Below, one piece after another: positions 8,239 to 16,488 of a stretch of DNA of 34,255 nt (its first letter is position 1; every line of letters starts with the position of its first letter). Position numbers and translations under genes: made by a program. A model generated the notes under the pieces. The model searched no databases, was not told the DNA's origin, and saw only the letters and a list, made by a program, of their open reading frames with translations. Source of the stretch: an uncultured Alphaproteobacteria bacterium. Lineage in GTDB: Bacteria; Pseudomonadota; Alphaproteobacteria; Rs-D84. The DNA lies in NCBI GenBank assembly GCA_937903135.1, contig CALDAH010000031.1, positions 1 through 34,255 of the forward strand, given 5' to 3'.

Positions 8239-8268
8239 CCGGCCATTTTTGGTCGGATTTTTTTTAAT
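8239..8268 (+). terminator. Intrinsic terminator, also in the leader of the next gene
   Basis: CCGGCC (8239-8244), loop ATTTTT, GGTCGG (8251-8256), then a T-run. It ends the transglycosylase transcript but also lies about 4 nt after the predicted start of the following gene, so it could attenuate that gene. Confidence 0.75.
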
Positions 8269-8296
8269 TAATTTTCCAATAACAAAAGAGTTTGAT

Positions 8297-8941
8297 ATGA
8301 CAGAAGCAGAGAAGAAAATACTCTATGGTGTATTGCTGCGTTTGATTGATAATGGTGAAAATTTAACACCATTGGAACGTCGTGATTTAATTAACAAGGT
8401 TATATCGGCACATTGCGATCAGACCGCGGATGAAATCTTGGCGTTGACCACAAATAATCGCAAGCTGCAGATAAAACGCGGGAACGCCGCGAAGAACAGT
8501 GCATACACCGGCGTCCCGGGGGAATTAACAATGAATACGGATTTGAATACATTGTGTGTTCACGACGGCCATACCCCCGGCGGGACAGTATTGGCACGCA
8601 TGGCCGATATCCAGACGCAGACAGAGTTGCCAGATAATATGGTTTATATAACCGAGACGGGCAGTAACGAAACATGCTGGTGGCGAAAATATAGTAACGG
8701 ATATATGGATATGGGCGGGCATTATACCGGAAATTCTGGGACGGTACACTTTCCGTTTGAATTGGCCGATACCAACTTTGATATTATGATTGATAAAAAT
8801 TCCGCGCCGCCATTTTGGGCGTCAACCCATATATGTATTGAGGTAGTTACCAAAACGTATTTTACAGTTAAGCAATTTGGTGATACCGCGGTTATGCGCA
8901 TCGGGTGGCTGATTACAAACGCCCGGTTGGCCGAAGAATAA
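8297..8941 (+). CDS. Phage tail-fibre-like protein with Mtd-type N-terminal motif
   Basis: 214 aa from ATG 8297; an earlier ATG at 8249 lies inside the terminator hairpin and is unlikely. Residues ~55-105 (LQIKRGNAAKNSAYTG, PGELTMNTDLNTLCVHDG, TPGGTVLAR) match the short repeat found at the N-terminus of phage receptor-binding proteins such as the major tropism determinant. The C-terminal ~100 residues, rich in Gly, Thr and aromatic residues (WWRKYSNGYMDMGG), resemble gp53-like fibre tips. No other phage gene is nearby. It may be a prophage relic, part of a tailocin encoded elsewhere, or a reused binding protein. There is no signal peptide. Confidence 0.6.
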   Translation: MTEAEKKILYGVLLRLIDNGENLTPLERRDLINKVISAHCDQTADEILALTTNNRKLQIKRGNAAKNSAYTGVPGELTMNTDLNTLCVHDGHTPGGTVLARMADIQTQTELPDNMVYITETGSNETCWWRKYSNGYMDMGGHYTGNSGTVHFPFELADTNFDIMIDKNSAPPFWASTHICIEVVTKTYFTVKQFGDTAVMRIGWLITNARLAEE

Positions 8942-8967
8942 AAATCGGGCAATATTGCCCGATTTTT
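8941..8967. terminator. Bidirectional intrinsic terminator
   Basis: Stem AAAATCGGGCAAT/ATTGCCCGATTTT is perfectly palindromic, with A- and T-runs. It separates the fibre-like gene (+) from the methyltransferase gene (-). Confidence 0.85.
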
Positions 8968-8968
8968 G

Positions 8969-9805
8969 TTAAAATTTCATTTCACGTATATGTTTCCATA
9001 AACGTTTAATCCCGCGTGGTTTTTCAGGCACTGCCTGGGGCGGTTGTGGTTCGGCATAATCGTTATGAATTTCCGGCACGTCTGCGATATACTTTTTAAA
9101 CGCATCTTCGTTTTGAAATGCGACGGCCACCAGATTCGCGGTAAGTATCGGATCGGCAATTCCAAATTCATCACGATACAGACGCGCCCACGGCAGTTTT
9201 AGCATCTGGATGTGTTCAGATTCCTGATACTGCGGGCGAACGGTATAATAATGCAGCCCGGCGTTATGCAATAAAAATCCGATTGAATGACGCGTATATG
9301 AAACAACATGCGTGAAATCTAAATATCTGTAATAATTCGCGGTCGGACACGTTGCACACGGAACGCAAATTGCAACAAAGCCGTTCTGGGTTAAATGTTT
9401 TTTTATTTCGTTTAACAGCGGCAACTGCTCTTCTTTGGCGATATGTTCCAGAACATCAAACATATAAATTACGTCGTATTTATTTTTATCTTTTATTAAA
9501 AATTCATATGCGTCGGATAAAAATATATTCTTTTCATTACGCCGGGCAATTTCAATCTGGGATTCGTCAATATCAATTCCGGTTAAATCATTATATCCCG
9601 CATTACGCAGCATTTTTAAATAACGTCCCATGCCGCAGCCGATTTCAAGTATTTTCGCGGATTTTTTTATCGGCAATAGGTTATGAATACGAAACATAAA
9701 CTTAGCATAATTAATATCATTATTTTCGCTTTCTGCGGTATCGCAGTGCCAGTTGTTGTAATGATACGAATAATCAAAGCTATTGTTTTTCATTTGCGAC
9801 GCCAT
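8969..9805 (-). CDS. Class I SAM-dependent methyltransferase
   Basis: 278 aa. The SAM-binding motif I is ILEIGCGMGRY (Gly56-Gly60), followed by the acidic residue of motif II in LTGIDID and motif IV DVIYMFDVLEHI. The layout fits the Methyltransf_23/11 group that often methylates glycans. The start overlaps the end of the glycosyltransferase gene by 16 nt; Met5 is an alternative that would remove most of the overlap. As the last gene of the operon it probably modifies a sugar built by the upstream enzymes. The substrate is unknown. Confidence 0.8.
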   Translation of the reverse strand: MASQMKNNSFDYSYHYNNWHCDTAESENNDINYAKFMFRIHNLLPIKKSAKILEIGCGMGRYLKMLRNAGYNDLTGIDIDESQIEIARRNEKNIFLSDAYEFLIKDKNKYDVIYMFDVLEHIAKEEQLPLLNEIKKHLTQNGFVAICVPCATCPTANYYRYLDFTHVVSYTRHSIGFLLHNAGLHYYTVRPQYQESEHIQMLKLPWARLYRDEFGIADPILTANLVAVAFQNEDAFKKYIADVPEIHNDYAEPQPPQAVPEKPRGIKRLWKHIREMKF

Positions 9806-10896
9806 GGTAGAATGTCTTTTAAATTAATATTAAAATAGCACAGAAGCAGCCATTTAATTTTACCTTCCTGTTCTTTGAATTTAAAAACAGGTATTATATG
9901 AAACAGCCAAAATTCAATTTTATGCATTCCGTATTTAACTGAAAATAAATTACGCAGAACCCAGCTATTTGCAATTACATTAATAACACACCCAAACGGA
10001 TCAACGTATTTGGGATCGGGTTTATAAAAACCACGAATAAAACTGTATGCGTTTTTCAAGAACTGTTTTTGATCTCGCCGTGTTGGCAAACGATGCGACC
10101 ATGGCATCATATTACGCATCGCAAAGTTTTGCAGAATTTGTATATATGATTCCTTGTTCGGTAAATCTTTTTCTAAGAATTCAGCATATACGCGTTTATA
10201 GTTTTCCAATAAATTAAATGCCGCCTGTGAACTTTTAGATGCATTTGCCATTATTGATGCAGGCTGCTGGCGGTAATACATTGTTGTAAACGGGCAGCTT
10301 ATAACCTGGTTACTTAATGCAATTGCGGTGAATGTAAACGGGAAATCTTCCAGTAATTTACCATGATAAAACGAAAGGTCATTATCGGTCAGCATTTTGC
10401 GGCGGTATAGCTTAGCGCATGCCGAACATGACTGCATTGGGCCATATTTATCCAGTGGTGTTGTTAATATAGGCTTATTTGAACAAAAGCAATGTTCGTG
10501 TACGAAACCATAATACATATTTAACATTGTTTCATAATAAACAACGCCACCCATTGCGGTATCGGCATCGTTATTTTTTACCGCACTATACAGGGTTTCA
10601 AAAAAATCACCCGATACCCAGTCGTCGGAATCTAAAAAGCTGACATATTCACCCTGGGCGATGGACAAGCCCGCATTTCGGGCAGCGGATAGTCCCATGT
10701 TTTGTTGATTAATAACAACGATACGTGAATCTTTTTTCGCCCATTTATTTAATATATCACCGGATGAATCCGTTGATCCATCGTTAACACAAATAATCTC
10801 AATAGATTTTAATGACTGCCCCGAAACGCTTTCTAAGCATTTATCCAAATACTTCTCGACATTATAAATCGGTATAATAACAGAAACTTTTATCAT
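9790..10896 (-). CDS. Family 2 glycosyltransferase
   Basis: 368 aa. A GT-A fold: VSVIIPIYNVEKYL at residues 4-17, VNDGSTDSS at 38-46, and the metal/nucleotide-sugar DxD-type motif DSDD at 89-92. The C-terminal part has no membrane span, so the enzyme is cytosolic or peripheral. Its start overlaps the HAD-like gene by 4 nt (ATGA), indicating translational coupling. It probably adds a sugar to a surface polysaccharide or LPS; donor and acceptor cannot be read from the sequence. Confidence 0.88.
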   Translation of the reverse strand: MIKVSVIIPIYNVEKYLDKCLESVSGQSLKSIEIICVNDGSTDSSGDILNKWAKKDSRIVVINQQNMGLSAARNAGLSIAQGEYVSFLDSDDWVSGDFFETLYSAVKNNDADTAMGGVVYYETMLNMYYGFVHEHCFCSNKPILTTPLDKYGPMQSCSACAKLYRRKMLTDNDLSFYHGKLLEDFPFTFTAIALSNQVISCPFTTMYYRQQPASIMANASKSSQAAFNLLENYKRVYAEFLEKDLPNKESYIQILQNFAMRNMMPWSHRLPTRRDQKQFLKNAYSFIRGFYKPDPKYVDPFGCVINVIANSWVLRNLFSVKYGMHKIEFWLFHIIPVFKFKEQEGKIKWLLLCYFNINLKDILPWRRK

Positions 10897-12827
10897 GATG
10901 CTTTCCCTAGTATAATTGAATATTCATGCTTTTGCCCGACGGAAAATTTAATATTCGCATAATTTTCACGAAGTTTTGGAAATATATTAATCTTAATCAT
11001 TCGCAGACCACGCATATTTATCTTTATCGGATCAAATAAGCATACAGACAATGTCTGCAGCGGCGTACGCCAAACTGCGTTCTTGGCCATACGTAATGCC
11101 TTGAACGGATGACGAATTACATAACCCGTGGATATATGCGTCCCGAACAAAGATGCATAACTGTCATTATTCGGATTCGTTGCCGTTTTAATTGTTCCCA
11201 TACATTTGCGATCCATACGCCCCGGCCGATTGATGTATTCATTTAGCCAGCATATAACCGTGTCATAGTCCAGATATATATCGCGATTACCGAACAGTTC
11301 ACGAACGTCATTGGCAAATGACAGCATACCATCCGATACAACCGGGTATACAGTGCGAATATGACGTTCTTCGTCGCTGATATTTTGTTTATAAATTGGC
11401 CGGCCGTCGTTATCAATCCCTTCTATTGGGAATTCAGGGGACGTTAATAAAAATTCCATTAACGGCCAATGTGAAATTCGAACCGGCAGGTATGACGAAG
11501 AATTGAAAAACGCAGAATACTGATCCGGCGGAACAATATCGCGATTGTGAATTGTATACCAATACATTCCGTGTGGAATTGTATCGTCGGGTAATGCGTT
11601 ATCAATTAATAACTGCGCAGAAAAATTTTCCGTAATTGAATCAATAATCGCAGGCTGCTTATCATCGCCGACCATTGATTTTAGATAATTCTGGTATTTT
11701 TTGAAATTTTCCGCGGCCAGTGGTGCAAGTATATCACGATTCGCCGATAAGAAATCAGCCATCGTTTGCCGGGTAAAATCGGTATTTGCAACCAAGCGAC
11801 CAAATGATTCATTATGGGCCGCATAGTGATTTATAATTGTACGCTGCTGTGCGGTGGCAACCGATGATTTATCCGTCCGATAATCCAAGCGACATATCAG
11901 GTTTAGATAACGCGGTGCATATACATAATGCGCATGTATATCCGTGCCGAATGTATTAAACACGCGCTGAAGGGTATAACCATCACGTGCAACAAATAAT
12001 ATATTATTGATATCTTTTTCCCGGGCGGTTTTTAATACCCAGCGCATAAAGCTATACGCGGCCGGACCACCATATTCATAGCCGAGATTTTCCCAATAAT
12101 CGTGATTCCGTTCGCTGAATTGATGGCGTGCCATCATGGCGGTTAAAATACTTGCCCCGAGGTTTTCGGACACCTGGGAATAAAATGCCGCGGCCCGATG
12201 GTTCGTATTTAAATATTTATCAACAATACGCGGAATATGTATGGTCTGAATCCCGATTTGTTTTGCCACGCCGATATCAGAATGTTTATTATCGCCGATA
12301 TGACAAATCACGGATGGGGATATATTTAATTCATCAATAATATGTTTATATAATGATCCGCGAGATTTGGTTTTACCAATTTCGCAGGATACATACAAAT
12401 GGCTGTATTCGCCGAAACCGTTTTGGGTAAGTACATCTGCCAAAAAATCCGCTGGCAAATACATATCTGATGTAATAATTATTTTTTTACCCGATTCAAC
12501 GGCCGCCCGCCATAATGGTAAAACCAAAGGATTCGGGCGCAGAACCATCCGTTCCCATTCCAGTTCGGTCGGCTGAAATGATTTAAACCTTTCTGCAATC
12601 TCGGCATAAATCTGATCCAGGGTAATATCTTCTTGGTCGGGATGTTTTTGCCGTGCGGTGTTTTCCGCATTTACGCGCGCGTAATAGAAACCCGGAATAC
12701 CACAGGCCCGTTCCATATGCATAAACATATCCGACGGGGTAACGTACGGCCGGACAAGCAGCGTATCAAATATATCAAAAGATACTACCTCTGTATTCAA
12801 CTGCCAGGCGACTGTTGTGGTTACCAT
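10893..12827 (-). CDS. HAD-like hydrolase fused to a glycan-locus domain (COG5610-like)
   Basis: 644 aa. The N-terminal ~210 residues are a HAD domain: SFDIFDTLL with presumed nucleophile Asp18, motif II IITSDMYLP, motif III Lys in GKTKSRG, and motif IV HIGDNKHSD. The remaining ~430 residues (YVYAPRYLNLICRLDY, a long helical middle and basic C-terminus) resemble the second half of COG5610-type proteins found in polysaccharide loci. The second-domain activity is not known to me. It is the first gene of a three-gene minus-strand operon with 4- and 16-nt overlaps. AGAGGAA precedes the ATG. Confidence 0.75.
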   Translation of the reverse strand: MVTTTVAWQLNTEVVSFDIFDTLLVRPYVTPSDMFMHMERACGIPGFYYARVNAENTARQKHPDQEDITLDQIYAEIAERFKSFQPTELEWERMVLRPNPLVLPLWRAAVESGKKIIITSDMYLPADFLADVLTQNGFGEYSHLYVSCEIGKTKSRGSLYKHIIDELNISPSVICHIGDNKHSDIGVAKQIGIQTIHIPRIVDKYLNTNHRAAAFYSQVSENLGASILTAMMARHQFSERNHDYWENLGYEYGGPAAYSFMRWVLKTAREKDINNILFVARDGYTLQRVFNTFGTDIHAHYVYAPRYLNLICRLDYRTDKSSVATAQQRTIINHYAAHNESFGRLVANTDFTRQTMADFLSANRDILAPLAAENFKKYQNYLKSMVGDDKQPAIIDSITENFSAQLLIDNALPDDTIPHGMYWYTIHNRDIVPPDQYSAFFNSSSYLPVRISHWPLMEFLLTSPEFPIEGIDNDGRPIYKQNISDEERHIRTVYPVVSDGMLSFANDVRELFGNRDIYLDYDTVICWLNEYINRPGRMDRKCMGTIKTATNPNNDSYASLFGTHISTGYVIRHPFKALRMAKNAVWRTPLQTLSVCLFDPIKINMRGLRMIKINIFPKLRENYANIKFSVGQKHEYSIILGKAS

Positions 12828-12871
12828 TTTATTTTAGTTCCTCTGTCTTTATAATATCGGGCTATTGGATA

Positions 12872-12900
12872 AGTTTAGACTACATATTAATATATTTCAA
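12872..12900 (-). promoter_or_regulatory. Promoter for the glycan operon
   Basis: Minus strand TTGAAA (12900-12895), 17 bp, TAAACT (12877-12872). Confidence 0.45.
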
Positions 12901-12916
12901 GTATAAATAAAAATGA

Positions 12917-12945
12917 TTGATAATATGATGTTTCTTTGATATTCT
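12917..12945 (+). promoter_or_regulatory. Promoter for olsB-olsA
   Basis: TTGATA (12917-12922), 17 bp ending in TGA (extended -10), TATTCT (12940-12945); start near 12952. The divergent promoter's -35 is only 16 bp away. Confidence 0.55.
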
Positions 12946-12975
12946 TCCCACGTATATTTAAAATAAGGATTACTT

Positions 12976-13944
12976 ATGGCTATTAAGGTTCGTGATTACG
13001 AAGTCCGTTTAACCAGAAACAAAGAAGAACGCCGCCAGGTACGCGCACTGCGTTATGATGTATTTGTAGAAGAGGAAGGGGCCGGCGCAACCGAGGAACA
13101 GAAAAACCTGCACGAAGAATACGATGCATACGATCGTTTCGCTGAATATATGGCTGTTTTTCACAACGGAAAAATTGTCGGAACATATCGTATAATTGAT
13201 CGCAACGCCGCCGAAAAAATGGGCGGGTTTTATACCGAAACTGAATTTAATATATCCAAGATTAAAAAGTATAAAGGTAATATTGCCGAAATGTCACGTG
13301 CATGCGTTGCACGTGAATATCGTGATAATGCGTTGGTTATGCGCATGCTGTGGGCGGGACTGGGCGAATATGTTGTCCGTCGTAAAATCGGGGTATTATT
13401 CGGTGTCGCGTCATGGGTTGGTAAAAAACCTGCGGCGTCGGCCCAGGCGATTTCGTATTTGTACTATAACCATTTATCGCCGATCGGGCTGCGCGCGAAT
13501 GTTATCGCTGAAAACTTTGCCGATGGCGTTAACCCGAAACTGGCGCGAATGAATATTTTACCCGAAGTATTCGTTGATACCGACGACGCCGTACGTCAGA
13601 TGACCCCGTTAATTAAGGGGTATCTGCGCCTCGGGGCAACGTTCGGCAAGGGTGTATTCATTGACGCACCGTTTAATTCATATGATGTTTTTGTTATGCT
13701 GCAGACTAAAAATATTGACGCGGCGTATCAGAAACACTTTCTCGGGCGTGAAAACGCATTGGCCGGAATGGACGAAGATGACGGCAGCGGGGCAATGAAA
13801 ACATTGGGCAAGATTATGCTATTCCCCGTAACAGGGCCGTTAAAGGTTATGCGGGCATTCGTTGAATTCTTGCTGCGAGAGGATGCAATAGACGCAGAAC
13901 TGATAGAAGACGAAACAAAAACATCAGACGAAACAGAAGAATAA
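12976..13944 (+). CDS. olsB: L-ornithine N(alpha)-acyltransferase (OlsB)
   Basis: 322 aa. OlsB transfers a 3-hydroxyacyl chain from ACP to ornithine, giving lyso-ornithine lipid. The GNAT-like core spans roughly residues 8-210: VRALRYDVFVEE, then GTYRII and EMSRACVAREYRDN, the segment typical of the OlsB/hemolysin-like acyltransferase family. The C-terminal ~80 residues are less conserved, with an acidic tail. AAGGA precedes the ATG. It is 5 nt from olsA, which completes the lipid. Both act at the inner membrane; ornithine lipids partly replace phospholipids, often under phosphate limitation. Confidence 0.82.
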   Translation: MAIKVRDYEVRLTRNKEERRQVRALRYDVFVEEEGAGATEEQKNLHEEYDAYDRFAEYMAVFHNGKIVGTYRIIDRNAAEKMGGFYTETEFNISKIKKYKGNIAEMSRACVAREYRDNALVMRMLWAGLGEYVVRRKIGVLFGVASWVGKKPAASAQAISYLYYNHLSPIGLRANVIAENFADGVNPKLARMNILPEVFVDTDDAVRQMTPLIKGYLRLGATFGKGVFIDAPFNSYDVFVMLQTKNIDAAYQKHFLGRENALAGMDEDDGSGAMKTLGKIMLFPVTGPLKVMRAFVEFLLREDAIDAELIEDETKTSDETEE

Positions 13945-13949
13945 TTATC

Positions 13950-14771
13950 ATGGCGCGTATACGACGTTTAAATATCTTTACGGGAATATCGGCATCGCTG
14001 CGTTTCGGGCTGTTTTGGCTGATCGTATTTTTACAGCTGCCGGTAATCGTGTTATTACCACGTGGCCGGTTCAGCGTTGCATATATGCGCGTGTTTATGT
14101 GGTTCTTGGTATTTTTAACCGGTATTCGGATAAGGGTTCATGGAACACTGTCCCGGCATCGGCCATTGCTGGTTGTAACAAATCACATATCGTTATTTGA
14201 AATCGCGACATACCCGATTGCATTCGGCGGCAGCTTTGTTGCAAAAAAGGAAATTGAATCATGGCCGCTGGTCGGCTGGGTCGCACGAAAATTCGGGGTA
14301 ATATTCGTTGACCGTCGCCCGTCACACGCCGCCGATGCATTAAAAATGGTCCAAGAAACCGTAACAAAGGTTAAATATCCAATGTTCTTGTTCCCCGAGG
14401 GAACAACGACCAACGGCGCATATGTTAAGGCGTTTAAAAGCTCGTTATTTAACTTTGTTGAAAATTCAGATGTTATGGTTCAGCCGATGGCAATGCGGTA
14501 TACTTTTCGTGATGGCACGCCGATATCAGATGCGGATTTGGCCGAACATTTTGCATATTTTAATAACAAAGACATGGAATGCGGCCCGTATTGTTCCCGT
14601 GAACGCAGTGCATTCGCACAGATATTTCATGTAATGCTCGTCGGGGGATTTAACGTAGAGATTAATGTTTTACCAATACCCGATTTACGTGGCATGGACC
14701 GAAAACAAATCGCCACGACGCTGCATGAAATTGTATCGCAAAAATATACAGAATTAAAACAAGGAAATTAA
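13950..14771 (+). CDS. olsA: Lyso-ornithine lipid / glycerophosphate acyltransferase (OlsA, PlsC family)
   Basis: 273 aa. An N-terminal membrane segment (residues 20-37) precedes the PlsC domain. The catalytic block reads NHISLFE (His79, Glu84), an HX4E variant of the usual HX4D. The phosphate/acyl-acceptor motif is FPEGTT (148-153). Its position directly after olsB suggests it adds the second acyl chain to lyso-ornithine lipid, but a role as a second PlsC making phosphatidic acid is possible. The Asp-to-Glu change in the charge-relay pair is unusual and may lower or alter activity. Confidence 0.78.
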   Translation: MARIRRLNIFTGISASLRFGLFWLIVFLQLPVIVLLPRGRFSVAYMRVFMWFLVFLTGIRIRVHGTLSRHRPLLVVTNHISLFEIATYPIAFGGSFVAKKEIESWPLVGWVARKFGVIFVDRRPSHAADALKMVQETVTKVKYPMFLFPEGTTTNGAYVKAFKSSLFNFVENSDVMVQPMAMRYTFRDGTPISDADLAEHFAYFNNKDMECGPYCSRERSAFAQIFHVMLVGGFNVEINVLPIPDLRGMDRKQIATTLHEIVSQKYTELKQGN

Positions 14772-14791
14772 ATTAATATAAGAGAAAAAAA

Positions 14792-16228
14792 ATGAAAACA
14801 GCAATTACTCCGACACGTGCAGAAAATTTTAGTGAATGGTATCAGAATTTAATCGTCGCCGCCGATTTAGCAGAAAATTCGCCGGTACGTGGATGCATGA
14901 CTATAAAGCCGTATGGTTGGGCAATATGGGAATTAATGCGCGATGAAATGGATAAACGTATTAAGGCATGCGGTGTTCAAAACGCTAATTTCCCGCTGTT
15001 AATTCCAATTGAATTCTTTAACAAAGAAGCAGAACACGTCGCAGGTTTCGCAAAAGAAGCCGCCGTCGTTACTCACTATCGTTTAAAGATGATTGATGGC
15101 CAGCTGCAGCCGGATCCTGATTCATGCCTGACCGAACCGTATATTATTCGCCCAACGTCCGAGACAATTATCGGCGAGGCAATGTCACGCTGGGTTCAGT
15201 CATATCGCGATTTACCGATGAAGCTAAATCAATGGGTAAATGTTATGCGTTGGGAAATGCGCCCGCGTATGTTTTTGCGTACGGCCGAATTTAACTGGCA
15301 AGAGGGTCATAACGTCTTTGCGACCCACGAAGAGGCAAACGTCGACGCGCGAAAAATGCATCGCCTGTATGCGGATTTTATGGAACAGGTTTTAGCGATT
15401 CCTGTAATTATGGGTGAAAAAACACCCGAAGAACGATTCGCCGGCGCCGATCATACATATACAACCGAACAGATTATGCAGGACGGCAAAGCGCTTCAGG
15501 CCGGAACGTCCCATGACCTGGGCCAGCATTTCGCGAAATCATTCGGTATTCAATATCAGGGGATTGACGGGAAGTTGGCGTATGCGTGGACGACCAGCTG
15601 GGGGACATCCACACGAATGATGGGCGGGCTGTTTATGACACATTCTGATGATGATGGTTTAATTCTGCCGCCGGCCGTTGCACCGTATCAGATTGTTATT
15701 ATTCCGATTACGCGTGATGATACAGCCGATGCTTTAAATAAATACGCCGATGATCTGGGGGATAAATTGCGCGCCGCGGGTATTCGCGTTTTGGTTGACA
15801 CGACCGATATGCGTGCGCCGGATAAAATGTGGAAATGGATTAAACGTGGTGTTCCGTTGCGTGTTGAAATCGGTGCACGTGAAATGGACGCCGGAACGGT
15901 TACTGTAACGCGTCGCGATATCGGGCGTGATTCAAAACGTGTGATTGGCACGGATGAATTAATCGCCACGGCAAATGATATTTTACGTGATATGCAGCGT
16001 GATATGTTCAACGCCGCGTCCGCGCGCAATAAAACCATGATCCATGACGTTGATAATCTGGATGCGCTGGATGCAGCACTCGGGGCGGGGAAAATTGGAT
16101 TTTTCCGTATTAAATATGATCTGACGACCGTTGCGGCGTTTGATGCGTTGATGGAAAAATATAAAATTACCCGGCGGTGTTTAGATGACGCTGATCCTGA
16201 ATATGTATTCGTTGCAAAATCATATTAA
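14792..16228 (+). CDS. proS: Prolyl-tRNA synthetase, archaeal/eukaryote-like type
   Basis: 478 aa. It charges tRNA-Pro in the cytoplasm. Class II motifs are clear: TEPYIIRPTSETIIG, motif 2 RMFLRTAEFNWQEGH and motif 3 GTSTRMMGGLFMTHSDD. The anticodon-binding domain follows, and the protein ends in a C-terminal extension finishing with Tyr (YVFVAKSY). There is no editing insertion between motifs 2 and 3. This build is the archaeal/eukaryotic (ProS type 3) form rather than the short form typical of most Alphaproteobacteria. AAGAGA lies before the ATG, and a strong terminator follows. It may share the olsBA transcript (20-nt gap). Confidence 0.93.
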   Translation: MKTAITPTRAENFSEWYQNLIVAADLAENSPVRGCMTIKPYGWAIWELMRDEMDKRIKACGVQNANFPLLIPIEFFNKEAEHVAGFAKEAAVVTHYRLKMIDGQLQPDPDSCLTEPYIIRPTSETIIGEAMSRWVQSYRDLPMKLNQWVNVMRWEMRPRMFLRTAEFNWQEGHNVFATHEEANVDARKMHRLYADFMEQVLAIPVIMGEKTPEERFAGADHTYTTEQIMQDGKALQAGTSHDLGQHFAKSFGIQYQGIDGKLAYAWTTSWGTSTRMMGGLFMTHSDDDGLILPPAVAPYQIVIIPITRDDTADALNKYADDLGDKLRAAGIRVLVDTTDMRAPDKMWKWIKRGVPLRVEIGAREMDAGTVTVTRRDIGRDSKRVIGTDELIATANDILRDMQRDMFNAASARNKTMIHDVDNLDALDAALGAGKIGFFRIKYDLTTVAAFDALMEKYKITRRCLDDADPEYVFVAKSY

Positions 16229-16257
16229 AAAAATGCCCCGTTCGGGGCATTTTTTAT
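16229..16257. terminator. Bidirectional intrinsic terminator after proS
   Basis: Stem ATGCCCC/GGGGCAT with loop GTTC or similar, A-run before and T-run after. Confidence 0.88.
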
Positions 16258-16328
16258 ATTTATTCCCAGATGATAGATGCGAAATGTTTCCTATGGGAAT
16301 TTAAAAATTTATAGGATATAATTCAAAG

Positions 16329-16407
16329 CGAATTAAAAAGTTTTGGGTTATGGGGAAATAGCGCAATGCGGTCGGTATCGGCCGCGGGTGGGGATTCCCC
16401 ACTTTTA
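16329..16407 (+). ncRNA. Candidate small RNA between proS and ldh
   Basis: No reading frame is credible between the proS terminator and the ldh promoter. A TATAAT (16317-16322) would start a transcript near 16329; its -35 is poor. About 80 nt later are two consecutive hairpins, CGGTCG/CGGCCG (16369-16384) and GTGGGG/CCCCAC (16388-16402), the second followed by TTTT as in an intrinsic terminator. It cannot be the ldh leader because the ldh promoter lies downstream. It matches no RNA family I recognise. It could instead be a leftover terminator. Confidence 0.35.
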
Positions 16408-16428
16408 TATTTTATCGTTTGCTGATTA

Positions 16429-16457
16429 TTGATATGCGATGCGATGTTTGGTATAAT
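16429..16457 (+). promoter_or_regulatory. Promoter for ldh
   Basis: TTGATA (16429-16434), 17 bp ending in TGG (extended -10), TATAAT (16452-16457). GGGGGGAG near 16476-16484 is the ribosome binding site. Confidence 0.7.
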
Positions 16458-16488
16458 AAAATTATAAATATTTTTCGGGGGGAGTGTT

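Noticed and set aside
974..13869. Depletion of GAATTC as a trace of EcoRI-type restriction
   Set aside because: GAATTC is present repeatedly (for example 974, 2863, 7486, 7835, 13864), so there is no avoidance and the methyltransferase target may not be GAATTC.
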